In this document: in pieces, positions 42,791-53,052 of the stretch
How the letters are laid out: each line of letters starts with the position of its first letter
Position numbering within the stretch: position 1 is the first letter of the stretch
NCBI RefSeq assembly: GCF_900323885.1
Contig: NZ_OOHJ01000018.1
Span: forward strand, 3,521,001-3,585,000
DNA: 64,000 nucleotides
Reading direction: 5' to 3'
DNA from: [Actinomadura] parvosata subsp. kistnae
GTDB taxonomy: Bacteria > Actinomycetota > Actinomycetes > Streptosporangiales > Streptosporangiaceae
Position numbers and translations under genes: made by a program
The notes under the pieces: generated by a model
Told to the model about the DNA's origin: nothing
The model's input: the letters and a program-made list of their open reading frames with translations, nothing else
Databases searched by the model: none

Positions 42791-43261
42791 GTGGGCGTCG
42801 GAGTCGACGTCCACCCGTTCTCATCGAGTGAGTCAGGCCGCGAGCTCAACCTCGCGGGCCTGCACTGGCCGGGAGAGACCGGCCTCGAAGGCCACTCCGA
42901 CGGCGACGCCGCCGCGCACGCGGCCTGCGACGCGCTGCTGTCGGCGGCCGGGCTGGGCGATCTGGGGCGGCTGTTCGGCACCGCGGATCCCCGCTGGGCC
43001 GGCGCCTCGGGTGCCGCTCTCCTGGAGGAGACCGCGCGCCAGGTGCGCGCGGCCGGCTTCGAGATCGGCAACATCGCCGTCCAGGTCGTCGGCAACCGGC
43101 CCAAGCTGGCGCCGCGCCGCGAAGAGGCCGAGAAGGCACTCAGCACCGCGGCGGGAGCGCCGGTCAGCGTGTCCGCCACCACCACCGACGGACTCGGGCT
43201 GACCGGGCGCGGCGAGGGCATCGCGGCCATCGCGACGGCGCTGGTCGTCAACCTTTCCTGA
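42791..43261 (+). CDS. ispF: 2-C-methyl-D-erythritol 2,4-cyclodiphosphate synthase
   Basis: Fifth enzyme of the MEP isoprenoid pathway; forms the cyclic diphosphate with release of CMP. Protein of 156 aa from the GTG at 42791. Metal ligands in [22 protein letters not shown] (in part) and the substrate loop [19 protein letters not shown] (in part) are conserved. The GTG is close to the DVHPF motif and there is no other standard start in frame, so the extreme N terminus is uncertain. ispD, usually between carD and ispF in relatives, is absent here. Confidence 0.93.
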   Translation: MGVGVDVHPFSSSESGRELNLAGLHWPGETGLEGHSDGDAAAHAACDALLSAAGLGDLGRLFGTADPRWAGASGAALLEETARQVRAAGFEIGNIAVQVVGNRPKLAPRREEAEKALSTAAGAPVSVSATTTDGLGLTGRGEGIAAIATALVVNLS

Positions 43262-43447
43262 GCTTCCCGCGTCATAACGTAGGGACGCGTGAGGGTGTCC
43301 TCGGCGGGTCGCGCCTGGCCCGCTCCGTTCGGAGGCGGCGGTTCGTCACTGGCGCGGTACGGACCGCCGCCTTCCCCTTGGGTAGTTTGCCTGCTCAGGG
43401 GGTATGTGTCCCCCCAAGACATGTGAACGTCTCGGGGGGAGCTACAC

Positions 43448-43738
43448 ATGATCGGCGCGATTGTTTCCGCAGTAGTCATCGGCGCCATCGTCGGTGCGCT
43501 GGCCAGGCTGCTGGTGCCCGGCAGGCAGAACATGTCCATCGGCCTGACCCTCATCGTGGGCATCGTGGCCGCGCTGCTGGGCACGCTGATCGCCCATGCG
43601 TTCGGCTGGGCCGACACACGAGGGATCGACTGGATCGAGCACATACTCCAGCTCGCCCTGGCCGTCATCGGCGTGCTGCTCGTGACCCGGATGGGCATGG
43701 GCCGCGGCGGTGGCAGAAGCGGCCGAACTATGACCTGA
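43448..43738 (+). CDS. GlsB/YeaQ/YmgE-family membrane protein
   Basis: Small membrane protein of 96 aa with three hydrophobic helices and the family pattern IGAIVGALARLLVPGRQ, LIVGIVAALLGTLIA. Linked in other bacteria to envelope or general stress; no enzymatic activity is established. First of two adjacent paralogues. The RBS GGGGGAG lies upstream of the ATG. Confidence 0.82.
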   Translation: MIGAIVSAVVIGAIVGALARLLVPGRQNMSIGLTLIVGIVAALLGTLIAHAFGWADTRGIDWIEHILQLALAVIGVLLVTRMGMGRGGGRSGRTMT

Positions 43739-43835
43739 CCTGGGGCTTCGTCAAGGCGATGCATAATCGCCGTAGATCGGGTAGCCACCTCCCCGTGAGG
43801 ATGAACCGCTCACCCTCATGGGGAGGTTTCACATC

Positions 43836-44105
43836 ATGACCATCGAATCCATCCTTGGCGCCATCGTGATCGGCGCCGTGATTGGCGCAATCGGTCGCCT
43901 GCTGCTTCCCGGCAGGCAGGCCATCGGGTGGATCCTCACCATCGTCGTCGGTATCGTCGCGGCCCTGGTGGGCACGCTGCTCGCGCAGGTGCTGGGCGTG
44001 GAGACGACACCCGGCATCGACTGGATCGAGCTGGTGATGCAGGTGGTGCTCGCCGTCGTCGGCGTTGGCCTGGTCGCCGGGCTCAAGCGCGGATCCCGCG
44101 TCTGA
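43836..44105 (+). CDS. GlsB/YeaQ/YmgE-family membrane protein, second paralogue
   Basis: Protein of 89 aa, clearly paralogous to the preceding gene: both have IGAVIGAIGRLLLPGRQ-type sequence, a GWILTIVVGIVAALVGTLLA core and a GIDWIE motif before the last helix. Has its own GGGGAGG ribosome binding site and is probably co-transcribed with it. A strong hairpin follows. Confidence 0.82.
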   Translation: MTIESILGAIVIGAVIGAIGRLLLPGRQAIGWILTIVVGIVAALVGTLLAQVLGVETTPGIDWIELVMQVVLAVVGVGLVAGLKRGSRV

Positions 44106-44130
44106 CAGCCGGCGCAAGGCGGGATACATC

Positions 44131-44160
44131 GGCCCGCCCGGAAACGCTTCCGGGCGGGCC
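44131..44160. terminator. 13-bp perfect stem terminator
   Basis: GGCCCGCCCGGAA and TTCCGGGCGGGCC pair perfectly around a four-base loop. It lies between the GlsB-like gene and the convergent DUF2637 gene, so it can end transcription from both sides. Confidence 0.8.
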
Positions 44161-44175
44161 CGCCCATGCCCGGGA

Positions 44176-45162
44176 TCAGCCCTCGGGCGGGCGCGGAGTG
44201 CTCCTCAGGCGGCCGGACGGGGCCGGGGTGTCGTCGTGGATCACCGGGTGCGGGGCGGTGTCCTCCATCTCCTCCTGACGCTCCGGCTCGTCCTCGATGA
44301 CGGGGTGCGGCTGGGTGTCGGCGTCCTGATCGTCCTGCTCGTCCTCTTCCTGTTCTTCAGGGCGGGGGTGGACCAGCACGTCGGTGGGCTTGACGCGGTC
44401 GCCCCAGCGGACCGGGCGCTTCAGCGGCTCAGGCTCTGGCTCAGGGTCACGCTCGGGCTCGGGCTCAGGGGCAGGCTCCGGCTCGGGCTCGGGGGCGAGC
44501 TCCGGCTCTAACTCCTTCTGTACGGGCTCAGACGCCTGCCGGAGCTCCTCTTCGCGCATCGGCCACTCGGAGACCCGGGCCGAGACCGGAGGGGTCTCAG
44601 GGGCGGCTGTGGGGCCGACCAGCGGCGTGGGCTCCAGGACGGGAGGCACGGACGCCTCGGCCTCCAGCGGCGGAGCCGCCTCCGGGCCGTGGAAGGGCAC
44701 GATGTCGCGCTCCGCCGTACGGTCGTCGTCGGGGGCGCGCTCCGGCCCGCGTACGTGCTTGATGAGCAGCAACCACAACCACAGCGCCAGCGCCAGCATG
44801 ACCCACGGCGCCAGGGCGACGCCCACGGCCGTCTCCCGCACGCCGAACGTGAAGCGCACCGCGCCGGCCACGTTCACCGCGGCGGCCGCGGCGATCAGCA
44901 GGACCAGCACGAACGCCGCCTGCACGCGGACCAGCATCCGGGCCGGGCGCAGCAGCAGCACGCCGAGCAGCGCGATCAGCAGGAGCGCGTCGAAGGCCGC
45001 CGGGTAGAGGAAGGCGAGGTCGGGCCTGGCCTCGCCGGTGAGGGCCAGCGCGCGCAGGTCGTCGAACGACAGCGCGCACGCGGCCCCGGCGAGTGCGGCG
45101 ACCGCGAGCCCGGCCAGGGCGATGCCCAGGCGGCGAAGCGTAGAGGGGGGAGTCACGTCCAT
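44176..45162 (-). CDS. DUF2637-type membrane protein with acidic Pro-Glu repeat tail
   Basis: Protein of 328 aa: four membrane helices in the first 145 residues with the DUF2637 pattern (AGAACALSFDDLRALAL, LAFLYPAAFDALLLIALLG in part), then a long cytoplasmic tail with an EPEPEPAPEPEPE repeat and acidic stretches. Some DUF2637 (SpdB-like) proteins are linked to plasmid spread; chromosomal versions have no known role. Start MDVTPPSTL at 45162. Confidence 0.78.
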   Translation of the reverse strand: MDVTPPSTLRRLGIALAGLAVAALAGAACALSFDDLRALALTGEARPDLAFLYPAAFDALLLIALLGVLLLRPARMLVRVQAAFVLVLLIAAAAAVNVAGAVRFTFGVRETAVGVALAPWVMLALALWLWLLLIKHVRGPERAPDDDRTAERDIVPFHGPEAAPPLEAEASVPPVLEPTPLVGPTAAPETPPVSARVSEWPMREEELRQASEPVQKELEPELAPEPEPEPAPEPEPERDPEPEPEPLKRPVRWGDRVKPTDVLVHPRPEEQEEDEQDDQDADTQPHPVIEDEPERQEEMEDTAPHPVIHDDTPAPSGRLRSTPRPPEG

Positions 45163-45220
45163 GGCGGTTTCGAGCCTACAGAACAATGATGGGCGCAGAC
45201 CGATCAAGGGAGACTCGAGC

Positions 45221-45607
45221 ATGCCACTGCTGACGGAAGATGTCCGGAAACTCCTGGACGCGCCCAATCACGCCACGGTGACGAGCCTCAACCCCGATGG
45301 CGGGCCGCAGTCCTCGGTGGTGTGGGTGCGTACGGACGGCGACGAGATCCTGTTCTCGACCGTGAAGGGGCGCAGGAAGCCGCGCAACTTCGAGCGGGAC
45401 CCGCGGGTCAGCCTCCTGGTGATGGACCCGGACGACCCGAACCGGTATGTCGAGGTGCGCGGCCGGGTGACCATGACGCCCGACCCCGAGGGCGCGCTCA
45501 TCGAGGAGCTCTCGCAGAAGTACCAGGGCACCTCCTGGGAGGACAAACCGGGCACTGAGCGACTTATCGTTCGGATCTCTCCGGACCGGGTGTTCTTGCG
45601 GACCTGA
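45221..45607 (+). CDS. PPOX-class F420-dependent oxidoreductase
   Basis: Protein of 128 aa, a split-barrel flavin/F420-binding fold: HATVTSLNPDGGPQSSVVWV, KGRRKPRNFERDPRVSLLV (in part) and a short C-terminal RIVRISPDRV-type strand. The Lys/Arg-rich stretch after strand four fits F420 binding. Start ATG at 45221, preceded by AAGGGAG. Divergent from the DUF2637 gene. Confidence 0.87.
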   Translation: MPLLTEDVRKLLDAPNHATVTSLNPDGGPQSSVVWVRTDGDEILFSTVKGRRKPRNFERDPRVSLLVMDPDDPNRYVEVRGRVTMTPDPEGALIEELSQKYQGTSWEDKPGTERLIVRISPDRVFLRT

Positions 45608-45650
45608 TTTATAGGGGTGGTAACGGCGCGGAGGCGTTAGCCTTGCCTTC

Positions 45651-47027
<1,377 letters not shown>

Positions 47028-47042
<15 letters not shown>

Positions 47043-47113
47043 CGTCCCGCGATCCGGGCCCAGGTCGAGCGGGAGCTCAGCCGCTAACCTCTCGTGATCC
47101 GGGCCAGGTCGAT
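47028..47113. repeat. 43-bp direct repeat spanning the cysS stop
   Basis: GGGAGCTCAGCCGCT, then CG(C/T)GATCCGGGCC and CAGGTCGA, occurs twice end to end. The first copy contains the cysS stop; the second contains the stop of the convergent membrane propeller gene. Confidence 0.75.
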
Positions 47114-48286
47114 GATCACGAGCCGGCCCTTGAGGTCGTACCAGACCAGCCGGTCGTTCGTGATGCCCGGCTGGACGCTCGTCATCGTGCCCTTGGCGTC
47201 GGGACGCAGGCCCAGGTCGCCCGACTTCCCGGTCACCAGGTCGACCAGGGCCTGACCTCGCGTGGGCAGGCTCACCGTCATGAAGCGGTCCATCGACAGG
47301 CCGTGCATCGCGGTCTCCGGCAGCTCGCGCTCCTGAGAGCCGTCGCGCAGGCGGACGAACGGTTTCCTGTCCGCCCCGACGCCGACGCAGGTGGTCACGC
47401 CGCATCTGACGTACTCGTCGCCGGGGCGGACGAGGGCCATGCTCATGTCGCCGTTCTCGACGTTGTAGAGCTCCTTGAAGCTGGGCTCGTTGTCGGGCGT
47501 GTACTCGCCGGGCATGCCCACCCACGGCCAGGTCAGGATGTGGTGCTCGCCGGCGTTCTGCACCGGGGTCACGGCGCCTCCTTCCAGGGGGACGGTGAAG
47601 ACGCCGCCGCCCTGAAAGACCGAGAAGGCCAGGCGGTCGCCGGTCACCACCAGCTTGTCCGCACCCTTCCTGATCGGGGCGTCGGTGGGGATTTCCATGG
47701 GCTCGCCGCCTTCGACCGGCACCGACCAGAGCCTCGTCCGCGTGTCCTCGATCGTCTGCCAGAAGATCCGGCCCGCTCCGGCCGTGAACGCCGAGGCGAA
47801 CACGCCCTTCGGGGTGCGGATGTCGGTGATCTTGCGGATCTGATTCGTGTCCAGATCGTACGCGTACAGGGCGTCGGCCTTCTCGTGGCTCGCCCACGTC
47901 TCCAGCAGCAACGTGCGGTCGTCGATGAAGATGACCGGGCGGAGCTTGCGGCCTCCTTCCTTCAGCTTTGCCGGGATCTTCCAGACGGCGTCCGGCCAGA
48001 CCTGCTCGACGGGGCCGGGGATCGTCGCCTGCTGCCGTGTCGTGGGGGTGACCGGCGCCGGATTCACGGCCACCTCCGGAGCGCCCTGGAGGCCCCGTAC
48101 CGACAGGGCGCCCCCGCCCGCCACCACGACCACCACCGCCGCCGCCGTCGCCGCCGCCAGCGTGCGGGACCTGCGGCGGCGCGAGCGGATCACGACGCGC
48201 GCGGGCAGGTCGCTCGGGGCCTGCGGCGCGCCCTCGGCCGCGCGGCCGATGACCCTGGCCAGGTCGGATTCCAGATCGTTGCTCAT
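47084..48286 (-). CDS. Membrane-anchored beta-propeller protein, putative anti-sigma partner
   Basis: Protein of 400 aa: a cytoplasmic N terminus of about 45 residues (MSNDLESDLARVIGRAAEG), one membrane helix (TAAAVVVVVAGGGAL), and a long extracytoplasmic domain with WD/YVTN-like propeller strands (LYAYDLDTNQIRKIT, RLWSVPVEGGEP). The start overlaps the ECF sigma gene stop (ATGA), so the two are coupled. This layout suggests regulation of the sigma factor from outside the cell; no zinc-anti-sigma motif is visible. Confidence 0.75.
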   Translation of the reverse strand: MSNDLESDLARVIGRAAEGAPQAPSDLPARVVIRSRRRRSRTLAAATAAAVVVVVAGGGALSVRGLQGAPEVAVNPAPVTPTTRQQATIPGPVEQVWPDAVWKIPAKLKEGGRKLRPVIFIDDRTLLLETWASHEKADALYAYDLDTNQIRKITDIRTPKGVFASAFTAGAGRIFWQTIEDTRTRLWSVPVEGGEPMEIPTDAPIRKGADKLVVTGDRLAFSVFQGGGVFTVPLEGGAVTPVQNAGEHHILTWPWVGMPGEYTPDNEPSFKELYNVENGDMSMALVRPGDEYVRCGVTTCVGVGADRKPFVRLRDGSQERELPETAMHGLSMDRFMTVSLPTRGQALVDLVTGKSGDLGLRPDAKGTMTSVQPGITNDRLVWYDLKGRLVIIDLARITRG

Positions 48287-48783
48287 GAGGCGCTCCCTTC
48301 GGCGGGCGAACGGTGGGGGATCAGGGTTCTCAGCCTGGCCAGGCCGAGCGAGGCGTGACTGCGTACCGTCCCCTGGGAGATGCCGAGGACGTCCGCGATC
48401 TCCGCGTCGGGAAGCTGCTCGTAGAAGCGCAGGACCAGCACGGCCCGCTGCTTGCGCGGCAGCCCCGAAAGCGCCTGCCACAGCTCCTGGTCGCCGTCGG
48501 ACGGCAGCACGTCGTGCAGGGGCGTTTCCGGCAGCGCCCACGCGAGCTGCTCGCGCCGGCGGCGCCGCCAGACGCTGATGTGCAGCCGCGCCATGATGAC
48601 CTTCGTGTACCGCTCCGGATCCTCCTTCCTGCGCACCCTCGGCCAGGCCCGGTGCAGCCTGACCAGCGCCTCCTGCGTCAGGTCGGCCGCGTCATGCGGG
48701 TTGCCGCTGAGCGCGAAGCCGTAGCGCAGTAACGCGTTGGCCCGCTCGGCGACGAACTCCGTGAACCGGGAGTCGTCATCCAC
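48283..48783 (-). CDS. ECF sigma factor, SigE-type family
   Basis: Protein of 166 aa: sigma region 2 (LLRYGFALSGNPHDAADLTQEALVRLHRA in part) and region 4 (LPRKQRAVLVLRFYEQLPDAEIADVL, with GTVRSHASLGLARL as recognition helix; shown in part). Matches the large actinobacterial SigE-family ECF group. Upstream of and overlapping the membrane propeller gene, its likely regulator. Confidence 0.9.
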   Translation of the reverse strand: MDDDSRFTEFVAERANALLRYGFALSGNPHDAADLTQEALVRLHRAWPRVRRKEDPERYTKVIMARLHISVWRRRRREQLAWALPETPLHDVLPSDGDQELWQALSGLPRKQRAVLVLRFYEQLPDAEIADVLGISQGTVRSHASLGLARLRTLIPHRSPAEGSAS

Positions 48784-48891
48784 CTGTCATCGCCTTTCCC
48801 GTCGTACGTCACCCCAGAGACGGACTTGACGCGACATTTGTTGAATCCGGATTGGGCAGAGCTGACCGGCGGCCCCAGTACCCTTGAACAC

Positions 48892-49857
48892 ATGGCAGCA
48901 GGCGGCAGGGCATCGGGCAGGCCCGCGAAGAAAAAGGGCCCGTCCAAAGGCACCGGGGGGCAGAAGCGCCGGTCACTCGAAGGCCGGGGCGCGACACCGC
49001 CCGCCGAAATGCGGCACTGGTACAAGGACAAGGCACGCGCCGAGCGCATCGCCCGCGAGGAGCAGAGCGGCACCCGCCGCCCCGCGCCCGCCAGGCAGCA
49101 GCGCCGCTCCGAAGACGCCCCCGAGCACATCGGCGGCCGCAACCCCGTCCTGGAGGCCCTGCACGCCGGAGTCCCGGCCAGCGCCCTCTACATCGCCCAG
49201 CGCATCGACAACGACGACCGCGTCCGCGACTCCATCAAGATCGCAGCCGAGCGCGGCATCGCCCTGCTCGAAGTCAGCCGCGACAAGCTCGACCGCCTCA
49301 CCGAAGGCGGCGTCCACCAGGGCATCGCCCTGCAGATCCCGGCCTACGACTACGCGCACCCGTCCGAGCTCGTGGAGCTCGCCCACGAGGCCGCCGAGGT
49401 CCCGCTGATCGTCGCCCTCGACTCCGTCACCGACCCGCGCAACCTCGGCGCCATCGCCCGCTCCGCCACCGCGTTCGGCGCCCACGGCCTGCTCATCCCG
49501 TCCCGCCGCTCCGCCGGCGTCACCGGCGGCGCCTGGAAGACCTCGGCCGGCACCCTCGCCAACCTCCGCGTCGCCCGCGCCGCCAACCTCACCGCCGCCC
49601 TGCGCGAATACCGCGAAGCCGGCCTGTTCATCATCGGCCTCGACGGCACCGGCGACACCGACATCTCCGACGTCGAACTCCTCACCGAGCCCCTCGTCAT
49701 CGTCGTCGGCTCCGAAGGAAAGGGGCTTTCGCGGCTCGTACGCGAGCATTGCGACGTCCTCGCCCGCATCCCCATGCGCGCCGCCGCCGAATCGCTCAAC
49801 GCGGGGGTGGCGGCCGGGGTGGCGCTGTATGAAGCCGCTCGTCACAGGCGTCTCTAG
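48892..49857 (+). CDS. rlmB: 23S rRNA (guanosine-2'-O)-methyltransferase RlmB
   Basis: SpoU/TrmH-family enzyme of 321 aa, expected to methylate G2251 (E. coli numbering) of 23S rRNA. A basic N-terminal extension (about 80 residues, rich in Lys/Arg), then GGRNPVLEALHAG, and SPOUT motifs DPRNLGAIARSATAFG, GSEGKGLSRLVREHCD and SLNAGVAAGVALYEAA. Start ATG at 48892; an upstream in-frame ATG is in promoter-like sequence. Confidence 0.93.
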   Translation: MAAGGRASGRPAKKKGPSKGTGGQKRRSLEGRGATPPAEMRHWYKDKARAERIAREEQSGTRRPAPARQQRRSEDAPEHIGGRNPVLEALHAGVPASALYIAQRIDNDDRVRDSIKIAAERGIALLEVSRDKLDRLTEGGVHQGIALQIPAYDYAHPSELVELAHEAAEVPLIVALDSVTDPRNLGAIARSATAFGAHGLLIPSRRSAGVTGGAWKTSAGTLANLRVARAANLTAALREYREAGLFIIGLDGTGDTDISDVELLTEPLVIVVGSEGKGLSRLVREHCDVLARIPMRAAAESLNAGVAAGVALYEAARHRRL

Positions 49858-49877
49858 CGTCTACACTGGTAGGCCGT

Positions 49878-49950
49878 GCCGACGTAGCTCAATCGGCAGA
49901 GCATCTGTCTTGTAAACAGAAGGTCAGGGGTTCGATTCCCCTCGTCGGCT
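49878..49950 (+). tRNA. tRNA-Thr (anticodon TGT)
   Basis: A 73-nt cloverleaf: acceptor GCCGACG pairing with CGTCGGC plus discriminator T; D arm around AGCTCAATCGGCAGAGC; anticodon stem TCTGT/ACAGA with loop CTTGTAA, anticodon TGT reading ACA (Thr); TTCGATT in the T loop. No CCA is encoded. The 3' half from the anticodon loop on is repeated at 55620-55663. Confidence 0.96.
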
Positions 49951-49952
49951 CT
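49909..49952 (+). repeat. Left 44-bp direct repeat (att-like), within tRNA-Thr
   Basis: Starts CTTGTAAACAG in the anticodon loop and ends TCGGCTCT two bases past the tRNA. Identical to 55620-55663. Confidence 0.85.
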
Positions 49953-49960
49953 GCAACCAG

Positions 49961-49990
49961 AAGGCCCCTGAACAGCCCTCAGGGGCCTTT
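49961..49990 (+). terminator. Terminator of tRNA-Thr
   Basis: AAGGCCCCTGA pairs with TCAGGGGCCTT, followed by TTCGG. A similar hairpin follows the second tRNA half at 55672-55709. Confidence 0.85.
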
Positions 49991-50017
49991 CGGCTTTCAA
50001 GGCGTGGTCATCGCAAG

Positions 50018-50172
50018 AGGAGCGCTTCGCGCGGGGAAGCTCAGGCGGTGACATTGGGGGGCACGGCCCCCCAAGCCCCCAGTCCAAAGGCGCGGTCCTC
50101 TCGTGGGAGGCGCTTCGCGCCTTGGGGGTTCGGGCTGTGACATTGGGGGCGCGGCCCCCACACCCCCAGCTC
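50018..50172. repeat. Paired extragenic hairpin repeats (copy B)
   Basis: Two units, each with GGAGCGCTTCGCGC or GGAGGCGCTTCGCGC, then GTGACATTGGGGG and a GC hairpin (GGGGGGC/GCCCCCC and GGGGGCGC/GCGGCCCCC-type). Same family as 21963-22135 and 55738-55880. Confidence 0.75.
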
Positions 50173-50228
50173 AAACCCCGCTTCGCCGCTTGGTTGGCCT
50201 GATTACTCGGCTCATATAGGTAACCCTG

Positions 50229-51152
50229 CTAGCTTCCGACGCGTTCGGCGAGCTCCCGCAGCTCATTCGATGCCAGGTCCTGCATCGTCAACAGGTCGGA
50301 GACAAGTTGCCGCACCACGCGATGGTTGCGAATCTGCTCAGGGGTGATGTTCTCGGCCTCCAGCAGTCGGGCGACCGCTTCGTCTACCTGGCGGCGTTGG
50401 GCGTGGGCTCGGGCGAGGTCGACGACGAGTCGTGCCCGTCGTTCGGCTGACAGTGCGGAGGTGTCCACCGCGCTTCCGGCCCGCAGTGCGTGGCCGGCGT
50501 CGCCAACTTCCACCGCCACGGCCACCTCATGTAGCGCCACGTTGGTCGGCCCGAACTCGGTGTTGTAGTCGTTGCGGCCCTTACCGACTCGCATGGCCAT
50601 CTCGCGGGCTCGGGACAGGTGCTCGTAGGCGACATCGGCCCGATTGAGCTGTGAGGCCGCCGTCACCCGCTGCAACGTCAGTCCGCCCCACAGCGACATC
50701 GCTTCCACGTTGCCCTGATCGGTCAGGAACCACAGCGCCTCGGCAGCAGTCCGCGCTGTCTCCTCCACCTGGTCGAAGTGACGCGCGTTCAGGAACACGA
50801 AGTTGAGCCTGAATGCCCCGGCCGCCATCATCAACGGGTTACCGGCACGCTCGGCCGCGCTGATGGCCCGATCGGCTGCGATCCATGCCGCCTCTGGCTC
50901 ACCCAGTTTCGCCAACGAGGCCGAACGCGCCTGGTAGGTGATGGCCAGCAGCTCGAACAAGTCGGCTTGGCGCTCGGCGGGCGCGGACCGCACCGCGTTC
51001 TCCAGCGTCGGGACGAGCCCACGCAGCAGCTCCGTCAGTTCGACGTAGCGGCTTTGATGCGTCAGCTCCCAGGCGTGGTCAACGCGTGGCTTGAGCAGAC
51101 CCATCGCATGCGCATCCGAGACGGTGACGCCTTGTGGCAGGCGCTCCTTCAA
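50229..51152 (-). pseudogene. Transcriptional regulator lacking its DNA-binding domain
   Basis: A frame of 307 aa of TPR-like helical repeats (RYVELTELLRGLVPTLENA, EAAWIAADRAISAAERAG, RAHAQRRQVDEAVARLLEAE) matching the C-terminal sensor part of actinomycete XRE-type regulators that carry TPR domains. The expected N-terminal helix-turn-helix of about 80-100 residues is missing: sequence upstream of 51152 does not encode one. Truncated, probably when the island formed. Its last 90 residues recur at 55922-56213. Confidence 0.65.
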
Positions 51153-51372
51153 GGTCGAGCGCGGTAGAACTGCGCAAGATCAACAACGCGGCAGCACAGC
51201 CTGAATGAGAACTTCTCTACGTCTTCAGCGGCAGCCCGCCTACGGCGGCCTGCCGCGCGTCGGGCGGTCGCTGGCCGCGCTGCGGCTCTTCGGCCGGTCG
51301 CGACCAGCGCCACCCACGCACGTCCTCCACCCATCAGACGTTCGATGGGGTGCCTCGATGGTGATGGCAGGG

Positions 51373-53052
51373 CTACTTTTGGACGAGGTGAGCGAGCCGC
51401 TCCAAGCCAAACTTCGGCGCCGTCCGAAGGATGGCAATCAGCTTCAGAGGCGTATCGCCGGATTTGTCTGAGCCTCCGACCTTAGCGCCCTTTGTTTTCC
51501 GAGATAGCATACGACCGTTGGCGAAATCGAGGACGCGAATACCCTGCTTGAGACGCGACCCGGAGAACTGGCTTAGATCCAGCATAAAGGCTTCTAGTCG
51601 GTGACCCGCTGCGTGAGCATCGGAAACGCCACCATCGACTAGGTGAATAAGTCGGAGATCCAGAAGATCAGTCAGCACGTTGTAGCGATCCGCGAATTCT
51701 TCCTTTTCTCGGTAGCTGATGAGGAAATAAGTGTGACTGGTTTCGTCAAGACAGAAGGAGCGCACAATTCTGAGCGCTTCTAGGGTGCGGGCGGCCGATT
51801 GTACATTCGACGCCATGTCTTCTTCAAGTTCTTGAACCTTTACCTGAGCTGCATCGCCGGCAGCTTGATTTACATCCTGCACGCCTACCAGTTTGGCGTT
51901 TGGGCGCCTTTTGGCTTTCTCGATGGAGCTTCCGGCAAGGATTAGATAATCCCGCGGCACTGCACCAGATGCGAGAACAAGCCGATCAAGCGCTGCGGCA
52001 TGAAATAGCCTGGAGAGAGCTGGGACCCCTACATGCTTCGCATACTGAAGTAGGATGTTTTCGAGAAACTTCTTCGCCCATTCGGGATCTTGCAGAGTGA
52101 CGTCAAGGTCGAGAAGATCCGCATCGTGCATGGTCTGCAGCCCCAGCGGGGGAGACGATTGATACCACCTCGTTAGATGCCGGATCGAGGCAATTTTGAG
52201 CCATGCATCGCAGTCGCGGATACACCCATGAAGCATGTCGAGTAGCTTCGGCTGCTGACCACGTGTGATGTAGTAAAAGTCATCCACGAAGATGAAAAGG
52301 CGGAGGCCATTTATCGAGAGAAACCGTTTGATTGTGCGCTGAATCTCAGGAATGAGTCGCACAACGGAAGATTCCTCATTCTCAGGTAGGGCCAGCATTT
52401 GCCCTACTCGTTCATACAGCTTCACCGCAGCTACTGAGATAGAAGATTGCGCTCTAACCTGCTGCTGTCGGCTCACAACGGCCGTGAGCACTTCTTCAAT
52501 CATGTGTAGGAAAACGCGGTTCGGCTCCTCATTTCGAAGAGTTTGCACGTTAACCCAGCATGAGATGACGCTGTCATCGGGGAGAGTGCTTCGTGCCTCG
52601 ACAAGGAGCGCCGTCTTTCCTGCTCCTCGCCTTCCGAAGATGAGGTGGTGCCTGGGCGTGGTAATGGCAGCGAGGTTGATGTGCGCGTCACGAATATATG
52701 ACAAGCTGGGTTGGGCTTCCGACACTCGTGATCGGGCGCTAGTCAGCCGAGTCAGCTCGGAGGCGCGCTCGTCCTGAACGCCATTGACAATCGGATCTGA
52801 GGACTTGTCTACGAGTTCCGGCGGCGCCTTTCTTACGATTATAAAGGCCCTGACTTCGCTAGTGGTTATCTCACTATCGAGGTCATTGCCTATCTGTGCA
52901 GCGCTGGGAAGGTCGGACGCCTCTACGAAGACGATATAGTTGATTTCGTCTGGATAGGGGCGTATTTCGACGTCAAGCACCTTTATGTTGCCTCGGTCGC
53001 GGAATTCGCGACGAATGAATGATGGTACATCGGAGATGCTTTGGGCGGTCAT
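51373..53052 (-). CDS. P-loop ATPase of a HEPN-ATPase pair
   Basis: Protein of 559 aa. About 120 N-terminal residues form a separate small domain (KVLDVEIRPYPDEINYIVFVE). An AAA/STAND-like ATPase core follows with Walker A GRRGAGKT (140-147) and Walker B LFIFVDDF (252-259). The C-terminal region is helical with a winged-helix-like LISYREKEEFADRYNVLTDL segment. Not an AAA+ protease or helicase that I recognise; it resembles NTPases of defence and conflict systems. Base composition is clearly less GC-rich than its neighbours. Its start overlaps the HEPN gene stop (ATGA), so the two are made together. Confidence 0.82.
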   Translation of the reverse strand: MTAQSISDVPSFIRREFRDRGNIKVLDVEIRPYPDEINYIVFVEASDLPSAAQIGNDLDSEITTSEVRAFIIVRKAPPELVDKSSDPIVNGVQDERASELTRLTSARSRVSEAQPSLSYIRDAHINLAAITTPRHHLIFGRRGAGKTALLVEARSTLPDDSVISCWVNVQTLRNEEPNRVFLHMIEEVLTAVVSRQQQVRAQSSISVAAVKLYERVGQMLALPENEESSVVRLIPEIQRTIKRFLSINGLRLFIFVDDFYYITRGQQPKLLDMLHGCIRDCDAWLKIASIRHLTRWYQSSPPLGLQTMHDADLLDLDVTLQDPEWAKKFLENILLQYAKHVGVPALSRLFHAAALDRLVLASGAVPRDYLILAGSSIEKAKRRPNAKLVGVQDVNQAAGDAAQVKVQELEEDMASNVQSAARTLEALRIVRSFCLDETSHTYFLISYREKEEFADRYNVLTDLLDLRLIHLVDGGVSDAHAAGHRLEAFMLDLSQFSGSRLKQGIRVLDFANGRMLSRKTKGAKVGGSDKSGDTPLKLIAILRTAPKFGLERLAHLVQK

